A stretch of 12,572 nucleotides of DNA, taken from the NCBI GenBank assembly GCA_947468255.1, contig CANIMM010000061.1:1-12572 (forward strand). Reading direction: 5' to 3'. This DNA comes from Chitinophagaceae bacterium. GTDB lineage: Bacteria; Bacteroidota; Bacteroidia; Chitinophagales; Chitinophagaceae. Below, piece by piece: positions 7,312 through 12,572 of the stretch. Every line of letters starts with the position of its first letter. Positions within the stretch are counted from its first letter, which is position 1. The translations under genes were made by a program, and so were the position numbers. Below the pieces are notes generated by a model. The model worked only from the letters and a program-made list of their open reading frames with translations, searched no databases and was not told the origin of the DNA.

Positions 7312-8589
7312 TTAAAGTTCAGGATATAAAATGAACTGTTTCATGAATTCATTTACCTCTCCACGTACTGAGCCAATTAAAGCGGCATCATCTGCATTCA
7401 TCAATACTTTATCTACCGCATTTACCACAAACTGCATATCGGCTTCTTTCATTCCACGGGTAGTGATGGCTGCAGTTCCTACACGAATGCCGGAGGTTAC
7501 AAATGCGCTTTTATCATCAAATGGAACCATGTTTTTATTAAGGGTAATATCTGCCTGCACAAGTGCCTGCTCAGCTTTTTTACCACTGATATTTTTATTA
7601 CGCAAATCTATCAGCATTAAATGGTTATCGGTACCGTTGCTGATTAGTTGGTAACCCTTATCTACAAATGCCTTTGCCATGGCTTGTGCATTGGTTACTA
7701 CCTGTTTGGCATAGACGGAAAATTCATCCGTAAGTATTTCGCCGAAGGCAATGGCTTTTGCTGCAATGATATGTTGCAATGGGCCTCCCTGTACACCAGG
7801 GAAAACAGCCATGTCCATAAGGTTGCTCATCATGCGAGTATTGCCTTTGATATCTTTTAATCCAAAAGGGTTTTCGAAATCATTTTTCATTAAGATGATA
7901 CCACCTCTTGGCCCACGTAAGGTTTTGTGCGTGGTGGAAGTTACAAAATGGCAATGTTCAAAAGGGGAACTTAATAAACCTTTTGCGATTAAGCCAGCAG
8001 GGTGAGCCATATCACATTGAACAAAAGCGCCTACTTCGTCTGCTACTTTTCTAATACGCGCATAATCCCAATCACGGCTATATGCAGAGGCACCGCAAAA
8101 AATCAGTTTTGGTTTATGGAGCCTTACTTTTTCTTCGAGTGTAACATAATCAATCAATCCAGTTTCTTTAACTACGCCGTAGAAATGCGCTTCATAGGTT
8201 TTACCAGAATAATTTACTGGAGAGCCATGGGTAAGATGACCTCCCATGCTAAGATCAAGTCCTAGGATTTTATCCCCCGGTTGCAATACTGCTAAGGCTA
8301 CCGCTGCATTTGCTTGGGCACCACTGTGTGGCTGCACATTGGCATATTCGCAATTAAAAATTTGTTTTAGGCGGTCAATGGCCAATTGTTCCGTTTGGTC
8401 TACAAACTCACATCCTGCATAATATCTTCTTCCAGGGTAGCCTTCGGCATATTTGTTGGTCATTACACTACCCGAAGCCTGTATTACCTGAAGAGAGGTA
8501 AAGTTTTCCGAGGCAATCAACTCAATTCCTTGGCGTTGACGGGCTAATTCTTTATTAATGATATCAAAAACCAATGTATCTCTTTGCAT
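7312..8589 (-). CDS. glyA: Serine hydroxymethyltransferase
   Basis: This PLP enzyme interconverts serine plus tetrahydrofolate with glycine plus 5,10-methylene-tetrahydrofolate, the main source of one-carbon units. At 425 residues it is normal bacterial length. Family motifs in order: ELIASENFTS (23-32), NKYAEGYPGRRYYAGC (45-60), NVQPHSGAQAN (84-94), DMAHPAGLIA (193-202), and the PLP-binding VTSTTHKTLRGPRGG with the Schiff-base lysine at Lys222. The start at 8589 gives the expected short N-terminus (MQRDTLVFDIINKE). A perfect -7 box lies 19 nt upstream. No riboswitch is visible in the 177-bp gap to the divergent nucleotidyltransferase. It is probably the first gene of a unit with the DUF4293 gene. 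It supplies glycine and one-carbon units used in purine synthesis, the pathway of purQ at the left edge. Confidence 0.97.
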   Translation of the reverse strand: MQRDTLVFDIINKELARQRQGIELIASENFTSLQVIQASGSVMTNKYAEGYPGRRYYAGCEFVDQTEQLAIDRLKQIFNCEYANVQPHSGAQANAAVALAVLQPGDKILGLDLSMGGHLTHGSPVNYSGKTYEAHFYGVVKETGLIDYVTLEEKVRLHKPKLIFCGASAYSRDWDYARIRKVADEVGAFVQCDMAHPAGLIAKGLLSSPFEHCHFVTSTTHKTLRGPRGGIILMKNDFENPFGLKDIKGNTRMMSNLMDMAVFPGVQGGPLQHIIAAKAIAFGEILTDEFSVYAKQVVTNAQAMAKAFVDKGYQLISNGTDNHLMLIDLRNKNISGKKAEQALVQADITLNKNMVPFDDKSAFVTSGIRVGTAAITTRGMKEADMQFVVNAVDKVLMNADDAALIGSVRGEVNEFMKQFILYPEL

Positions 8590-8607
8590 GTATCTTTTTT
8601 ATGAATG

Positions 8608-8615
8608 CAAATATA
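8608..8615 (-). promoter_or_regulatory. Bacteroidota -7 box (TATATTTG) before glyA
   Basis: Read on the minus strand, TATATTTG matches TAnnTTTG exactly and ends 18 nt before the glyA ATG. A TTTG directly abuts it upstream, too close to be the -33 element. No other -33 candidate is convincing. Confidence 0.5.
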
Positions 8616-8766
8616 CAAACGTGTGGTTATTTAACGGAGTGAATATGGATAAATAGCTGTTTATTACTTACATCATTTCCACAAAATGAACTACTTTCAC
8701 GTTGATTATTCAATAAGGGCTTCGAAACATAAAAAAAATTCGCAATTGGCGGACTAAGTTTTAAAT

Positions 8767-9759
8767 ATGAAGGCGATTATCCCCGTAGCAGGAGCAGGCA
8801 CCAAACTCCGACCACATACCTACACACAGCCAAAGGCTTTGATACCTTTAGCTGGAAAAACGATATTAAGCATCATTATAGATCAGTTGCATGAAGCGGG
8901 TATTCAAGAATTCGTTTTTATTGTAGGATACCTGGGTGAAAAAATCCAGGATTATGTAAAAGCCAACTACCCAGATCTTACTTGCTATTTTGTATATCAG
9001 AATGAAAGATACGGAACGGGGCATGCCATTGATTTGGCCAAAGAGATTGTTGGAGATGACCAGGTACTGATAGTGTTGGGGGATACGATTGCCGAATACG
9101 ATGTTAAGGCAGTGATAGAATCTGACTACTCTGTTTTGGCTGTAAAAAAGGTAGACGATCCTAGAAATTTCGGGGTTGCAGAGATAGATGAGGAGGAGTT
9201 TATTAGCCGTGTGGTGGAAAAGCCTGCCATTCCTAAAAGCAATATGGCATTGGTGGGGATTTATAAAATAATTGAGACGCAGTCTCTATTTGTTTGTTTA
9301 AAGGCCATTATTGAAAAAGCGGGTATTGGGACCAATGAGCTCAGTTTAACGGATGCAATTGAATGCATGATCCAGGGCGGTGCCAAATTCAAGTCGGTGA
9401 AAGTGCAAACCTGGTTTGATTGTGGAAAAAAAGAGACATTGCTGAAATCCAATGCTACCCTTCTTAAAAAATTTGGCGGAAAAGTAATAGGGATGGAAAA
9501 TTTTGAGAACACTATTATTATACCCCCTGTAAGTATTGGGGAGGGTTGCGATATTAAAAACTCGGTCATTGGGCCAAATGTGTCCATTGGAGAAAATACC
9601 ATTCTGAATTATACCATCGTAAGGGAATCTATTATTGGATCTTTTTCCAAACTCTATGATGTGGTATTGGACGATTCATTGATCGGAAGCGATACTGGTA
9701 TTAAGGGTGAAACGAGGTCGCTGAATATTGGCGACAATACGGATATCGCTTTGGGTTAA
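8767..9759 (+). CDS. Sugar-phosphate nucleotidyltransferase with C-terminal beta-helix (RmlA/GlmU-like)
   Basis: This 330-residue protein has two parts. Residues 1-~235 are a nucleotidyltransferase fold that joins a sugar-1-phosphate to an NTP. It has the phosphate loop AGAGTKLRPHT (8-18), the sugar-phosphate contact QPKALIPL (21-28), the metal Asp in LGDT (104-107) and a second metal Asp in TWFDCG (Asp218). Residues ~248-325 are hexapeptide repeats of a left-handed beta helix (VSIGEGCDI, NSVIGPNVSIGENT). This matches long RmlA-type glucose-1-phosphate thymidylyltransferases and related uridylyl or mannosyl enzymes. The exact sugar and nucleotide cannot be read from sequence. The P-loop has Lys13 where many relatives have Arg. 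There is no adjacent sugar-synthesis gene to narrow the substrate. It is divergent from glyA and convergent with the FAD protein across 22 bp. Confidence 0.85.
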   Translation: MKAIIPVAGAGTKLRPHTYTQPKALIPLAGKTILSIIIDQLHEAGIQEFVFIVGYLGEKIQDYVKANYPDLTCYFVYQNERYGTGHAIDLAKEIVGDDQVLIVLGDTIAEYDVKAVIESDYSVLAVKKVDDPRNFGVAEIDEEEFISRVVEKPAIPKSNMALVGIYKIIETQSLFVCLKAIIEKAGIGTNELSLTDAIECMIQGGAKFKSVKVQTWFDCGKKETLLKSNATLLKKFGGKVIGMENFENTIIIPPVSIGEGCDIKNSVIGPNVSIGENTILNYTIVRESIIGSFSKLYDVVLDDSLIGSDTGIKGETRSLNIGDNTDIALG

Positions 9760-9781
9760 TCGATCACTGAAACCGAATCAT

Positions 9782-11383
9782 CTACAATTTAGGAGTTCCT
9801 ATCACCTTTTCTATCTGCTTTGCAATTCTTTCTCCATCCATAGCAGCGCTTATAATACCTCCTGCATAGCCAGCGCCTTCGCCACAGGGGTACAGATTGA
9901 TTAATTGAGGGTGAGTTAAAGTATTGATATCTCTGGGGATCCGAATAGGGGAAGAGGTACGACTTTCTGTGGCAACTACAATGGCCTCATTGCTAAAATA
10001 CCCTTTCATTTTTTTACCAAAAACCTTAAATCCTTTTGCAAGACAATCATATACAAAATCAGGGAGTACTTCACTCAATTGAACGGATGTTAGACCTGGC
10101 TGGTAGGAGCAGGTTGGTAAAGAGGTGGAAAGGCGTCTTTCAGAAAAATCAACCATACGCTGTGCAGGGGCTTTAAAATTACCACCTCCTGCAGTATAAC
10201 ATTGCTGCTCCACCATTTGTTGAAACCACATCAATTGAAGTGGGTTATCAGCTTGGTCTTGCGAAAGTTGCGTATTTTTTTTTCTTGCACTAGCAGCATC
10301 GGCTATTTCTACCTGTACTACCATTCCGCTATTGGCATAAGGATTGTTTCTTTTGGAGGGACTCCAGCCATTTACAACCAGTTCACCAGGCGATGTTGCC
10401 GCAGGCGCAATGATTCCGCCAGGGCACATGCAAAATGAAAATACGCCTCGTCCGTTTACCTGTTGTACCAAGCTATAAGCTGCCGGAGGTAAATATTCGC
10501 CCCTACTTGTACAATGGTATTGTAGCTGATCAATTAGCATTTGCGGGTGTTCTACCCTTACGCCCAGTGCAAAAGGCTTTGCTTCGATTGTTATTTTTTT
10601 TCGGTGGAGTAATTCAAAAATATCTCTTGCCGAGTGACCGGTGGCCAGTATTACAGCATCCCCTTTAAAAAAGTCGCCATCTGCAGTACCAATTCCCATA
10701 ACCTTATCTGCATCTATTACTAGATCGGTAACTTTTTTCTCAAAAATAAATTGTGCCCCACTTGCAATTAATTGCTCCCTCATGGCAGTAATGATATTTG
10801 GTAATTTGTTGGTGCCAATATGCGGATGGGCTTCGTATAATATTTTTTCTTCGGCACCAAAATGCACAAAGAGATTTAATATCCTGTCAATATCTCCTCT
10901 TTTGTTACTTCGGGTGTACAACTTGCCATCGCTGTATGTTCCGGCACCACCTTCTCCAAAGCAATAATTACTATCGGGGTTTACGATTCCTTCTTTATTC
11001 AGGATTGCTAAATCTCTTCTTCTTGCACGTACATCTTTTCCACGTTCCAAAATAATGGGTTGAATGCCCAGCTCCAGCAGTTGAAGGGCAGCAAACAAAC
11101 CTGCGGGACCGGCACCAATAATGATTACTTTTTTATTGGCATTGCCCACCTCTTTAAAATGGAAGGAATGAATGACCCTTTGTTGAAATGGCTCATCAAT
11201 AAAAGCATTCACTGTACAATTTATCCAAATGGTTCTACCCCTAGCATCGATGGATTGTTTTTGAATATGAAAGCCAGTAATACTGCTCTCTTTTTTTCCT
11301 GTAGCCTTAGCAATAGCGGTGATTATATTGGCTGCATTAGCCAATTGGGGGGGTAGTAGTTGTAAAGAAACTTTTTGTTGCAT
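9782..11383 (-). CDS. NAD(P)/FAD-dependent oxidoreductase, COG2509 type
   Basis: This 533-residue flavoprotein belongs to the uncharacterised dehydrogenase group COG2509. After an N-terminal domain of ~84 residues comes the Rossmann dinucleotide motif KKVIIIGAGPAGLFAALQL (GAGPAG at 90-95) with ILERG at the end of strand 2. The family-specific block NYCFGEGGAGTYSDGKLYTR (139-158) follows. A second nucleotide-binding stretch is AVILATGHSARD. The C-terminal FAD contact LYPCGEGAGYAGGIISAAMDG lies near residues 497-517. No membrane segment or signal peptide is seen, so it is cytosolic. The substrate is unknown. The start at 11383 follows a 139-bp AT-rich gap (11384-11522) in which I find no clear promoter, RNA or gene. 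It could be transcribed with the DUF3127 gene upstream on the same strand. Confidence 0.88.
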   Translation of the reverse strand: MQQKVSLQLLPPQLANAANIITAIAKATGKKESSITGFHIQKQSIDARGRTIWINCTVNAFIDEPFQQRVIHSFHFKEVGNANKKVIIIGAGPAGLFAALQLLELGIQPIILERGKDVRARRRDLAILNKEGIVNPDSNYCFGEGGAGTYSDGKLYTRSNKRGDIDRILNLFVHFGAEEKILYEAHPHIGTNKLPNIITAMREQLIASGAQFIFEKKVTDLVIDADKVMGIGTADGDFFKGDAVILATGHSARDIFELLHRKKITIEAKPFALGVRVEHPQMLIDQLQYHCTSRGEYLPPAAYSLVQQVNGRGVFSFCMCPGGIIAPAATSPGELVVNGWSPSKRNNPYANSGMVVQVEIADAASARKKNTQLSQDQADNPLQLMWFQQMVEQQCYTAGGGNFKAPAQRMVDFSERRLSTSLPTCSYQPGLTSVQLSEVLPDFVYDCLAKGFKVFGKKMKGYFSNEAIVVATESRTSSPIRIPRDINTLTHPQLINLYPCGEGAGYAGGIISAAMDGERIAKQIEKVIGTPKL

Positions 11384-11522
11384 ATTTCAGCCAATCCCAT
11401 AACAGGATTTTAAATACCAAAAAAAGGAAACCAATGCCGAATTTGTTAGATAAAAAGCTGCCTATTAAGGTGTGTACAATTAATTCATATCCGTAAAAAC
11501 GCTGTTTTGGACTCTGGATAGC

Positions 11523-11915
11523 TTAAAATGGCAAATCGTCTATGGCTTCAGGCGAGGAGGCTGAAAAAGTATCCAGTGGTTCCATGTATTCTGTATCAAT
11601 TACTGGTTGATCTGTTCCTGCATGTAAAACCTGCTCTATTCTCCAAGCGTCTAAATTGGTGATATAATTTACTTTACCATCTTTTTCCCATTTACTTCCT
11701 TTGATGTTGAAATACACTTTTATTTCATCACCAATATTCACCTTATCGATGATGGTGGTTTTATCTTGTACAGATTGAAACTTCACATAATTCGTAACAG
11801 TTCTGCCTCCAATATCATCTGTTTTTTCAACAGCAAATTCCCTTGTTTTGAAAGTTGCAGTACGCTGTACTACATCATATTTTGCCACCAACTTACCTGA
11901 TAATTCGTAACTCAT
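11523..11915 (-). CDS. DUF3127 protein, SSB-like OB fold with DDLPF tail
   Basis: This 130-residue protein matches the DUF3127 family common in Bacteroidota. Residues 1-~96 read like a small OB fold: LSGKLVAKYDVVQRTATFKT, a central NYVKFQSVQDK strand, then GDEIKVYFNIKGSKWEKDGK and YITNLDAWRIEQV. The second half parallels the SSB segment in which a Gly-rich turn leads to a KW..KDG..Y.T strand pair. Residues ~97-125 are a low-complexity, acidic linker. The last five residues are DDLPF, matching the acidic-hydrophobic tail by which SSB binds replication and repair proteins. I infer a role on single-stranded DNA or at the replisome, not shown by experiment here. It is divergent from dnaA across the putative origin region. 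It is not the canonical SSB. Its own function is uncharacterised as far as I know. Confidence 0.85.
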   Translation of the reverse strand: MSYELSGKLVAKYDVVQRTATFKTREFAVEKTDDIGGRTVTNYVKFQSVQDKTTIIDKVNIGDEIKVYFNIKGSKWEKDGKVNYITNLDAWRIEQVLHAGTDQPVIDTEYMEPLDTFSASSPEAIDDLPF

Positions 11916-11934
11916 TTTGTAATTGTTTATTGAA

Positions 11935-11942
11935 CAAAAGTA
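11935..11942 (-). promoter_or_regulatory. Bacteroidota -7 box (TACTTTTG) before the DUF3127 gene
   Basis: The minus strand reads TACTTTTG, a perfect TAnnTTTG, ending 19 nt before the ATG at 11915. It is identical to the box before the UvrA-family gene. No clear -33 element was found. Confidence 0.5.
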
Positions 11943-12033
11943 ACCTTATTTACTTATAAAATTTCCTGCAGTTTTTCCATGGAGGATTTTTAAAAACGAT
12001 GAAAATAAAGTAATTTCAAATCCATGCCCCCAA

Positions 12034-12064
12034 CTAAACGCTAAACCTCTAAACACCTAAACCC
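12034..12064. repeat. Second telomere-like array, four units (CTAAAC type)
   Basis: The units are CTAAACG (7 bp), CTAAACCT, CTAAACAC and CTAAACCC, head to tail and in the same orientation as the 13-unit array at 6743-6846. Its first ten bases, CTAAACGCTA, are identical to the last unit and edge of that array (6839-6848). It lies in the gap upstream of dnaA. Confidence 0.85.
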
Positions 12065-12175
12065 GAAATGAAAAGCAACAATAAGTTAAAGGCTTTGAAC
12101 TTTGGTGATGGGGATAACTAACGATAATAATTTAAAAAACCCGTCGTTGATTAAGGGGATGGTAAATTGATAGCT

Positions 12176-12264
12176 GCTATTTTTTGTAATATGATCGGAA
12201 TTGGGGGATTATTTTGAAATGCTATTTTTTAATTATATGACGAGGTTTGGGATCAATTTAAAAT
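12176..12264. repeat. Imperfect tandem duplication of ~45 bp in the putative origin region
   Basis: Copy 1 (12176-12220) and copy 2 (12221-12264) both begin GCTATTTTTT, continue through ATATGA, a CG-containing G-rich step and TTGGGAT-like sequence, and end near AAAT before a G. They differ by several substitutions and short indels. A GGGAT-type motif also recurs outside, ending at 12115, 12160, 12209, 12253 and (as GGGAA) 12303, so spacing is 44-50 bp. Confidence 0.6.
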
Positions 12265-12361
12265 GAAGAAATGAATGTGGGTCTATGTTACAAGGTTCGG
12301 GAAAAAGTCGGAACCAGCTAGAATTTTTTAATGAATTTTTAAAAAGAAAAGTCCACCCGAA

Positions 12362-12420
12362 ATAGTTTTAAAAAAAGGAAGAAAAAAATTTTTTTATTAA
12401 CAATTTATTTTGATATTCGC
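12362..12420. other. A/T-rich block upstream of dnaA, possible unwinding element
   Basis: A nearly pure purine run (A-rich, 12370-12388) passes into a T run, giving the palindrome AAAAAAATTTTTTT at 12382-12395, then TTATTAACA and more A/T. Such DNA is bent and melts easily. It would suit an unwinding element or an upstream activating tract for the dnaA promoter, which is not clearly visible: the best -7-like match is GATATTTG at 12456-12463, with one mismatch. Confidence 0.35.
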
Positions 12421-12514
12421 TTGACTTTCAAAAACTAGATGGATTGGTGAAAAATGATATTTGAATCATCATTTACAGAATAATATTAACTCAGTATAAA
12501 TTGTTTAAGGAATA

Positions 12515-12572
12515 ATGGATAAAGTTTTTGATAAAGTTTGGTCTAATTGTTTAGAAATAATCAAGGACATTG
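12515..12572 (+). CDS. dnaA: Chromosomal replication initiator DnaA, N-terminal fragment cut by window edge
   Basis: Only 19 codons are visible, reading MDKVFDKVWSNCLEIIKDI. The pattern VW..CL..IKD at the very N-terminus is the typical start of Bacteroidota DnaA domain I, which recruits partner proteins and helps load the helicase. DnaA binds origin boxes and opens the duplex to start replication. AAGGA at 12507-12511 lies only 3 nt before the ATG, so it is a short-spaced ribosome site if used. The frame is open to the window edge. Identification rests on a short stretch, but the non-coding, repeat-bearing DNA upstream is consistent with it. Confidence 0.82.
   Translation, partial: MDKVFDKVWSNCLEIIKDI

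Larger units (their letters stand above)
11916..12514. other. 599-bp non-coding region between DUF3127 gene and dnaA; candidate replication origin
   Basis: No credible gene lies here. It holds a promoter box for the DUF3127 gene, a short telomere-like array, a ~45-bp imperfect tandem repeat, and an A/T-rich block next to dnaA. Possible DnaA-box-like 9-mers with one mismatch to TTATNCACA are TTATTAACA at 12394-12402 (+) and TTATCCCCA at 12109-12117 (-). In DNA this AT-rich such matches may be chance. Location upstream of dnaA and the repeat content suggest an origin. In Bacteroidota the origin is not always beside dnaA, so this is a hypothesis. Confidence 0.4.

Noticed and set aside
11384..11522. 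Possible hidden gene or RNA between the DUF3127 and FAD oxidoreductase genes
   Set aside because: No frame with a start survives more than a few codons, and no strong stem-loop was found. It looks like ordinary AT-rich spacer.
12068..12121. Small ORF of 17 codons (MKSNNKLKALNFGDGDN)
   Set aside because: It directly follows the repeat array, is very short, and has no supporting signal.
12294..12315. GGTTC...GAACC inverted repeat in the dnaA-upstream region
   Set aside because: The stems are only 5 bp with a 12-nt loop, which is expected by chance in a region of this size.
12285..12365. Small ORF of 26 codons starting MLQGSGKSRN, with a P-loop-like GSGKS
   Set aside because: It is too short for a P-loop domain, has no ribosome site, and lies in repeat-bearing non-coding DNA. 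The motif is probably chance.

Overview
The window looks like chromosomal DNA of a member of the Bacteroidota, most likely near the family Chitinophagaceae. The evidence is fourfold. It carries Bacteroidota-type families (DUF4293, DUF3127, a DsbD with a separate DsbD-alpha protein, and a UvrA paralogue missing one zinc-finger half). Four gene leaders carry a perfect TAnnTTTG element, the -7 box of the phylum. Shine-Dalgarno sequences are weak or absent. Intergenic DNA is AT-rich. The lineage is inferred from family resemblance only. I see no phage, transposon, CRISPR, tRNA or rRNA.

Layout, left to right. 1-455 (+) is the C-terminal two thirds of PurQ (purine synthesis), cut by the window edge. 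530-3035 (+) is a two-gene disulfide-reductant unit: a secreted DsbD-alpha-like protein and a DsbD-like membrane reductase. 3064-3645 (-) is an ECF sigma factor with no visible anti-sigma gene. 3918-6746 (+) is a UvrA-family protein. 6743-6846 is an array of thirteen 8-bp telomere-like repeats (CTAAACCC type) that exactly fills the gap between two convergent genes. 6846-8589 (-) holds glyA followed by a DUF4293 membrane protein. 8767-9759 (+) is a sugar-phosphate nucleotidyltransferase. 9782-11383 (-) is a COG2509-type FAD-dependent oxidoreductase. 11523-11915 (-) is a DUF3127 protein that looks like an SSB-type OB fold and ends in the SSB-like tail DDLPF. 11916-12514 is a 599-bp non-coding region with a second small repeat array, a ~45-bp imperfect tandem duplication, and a homopurine/T-rich stretch. 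12515-12572 (+) is the first 19 codons of dnaA.

Most genes are housekeeping. The less ordinary signals are the two telomere-like arrays about 5.2 kb apart, the SSB-like DUF3127 protein divergent from dnaA across a repeat-bearing origin candidate, the DsbD pair in which the redox-active alpha cysteines sit only in the small partner, and a perfect 11-bp inverted repeat next to the sigma-factor start codon. I did not find a clear multi-gene novel system. The repeat family and the DUF3127/dnaA region are the best candidates for something undescribed.
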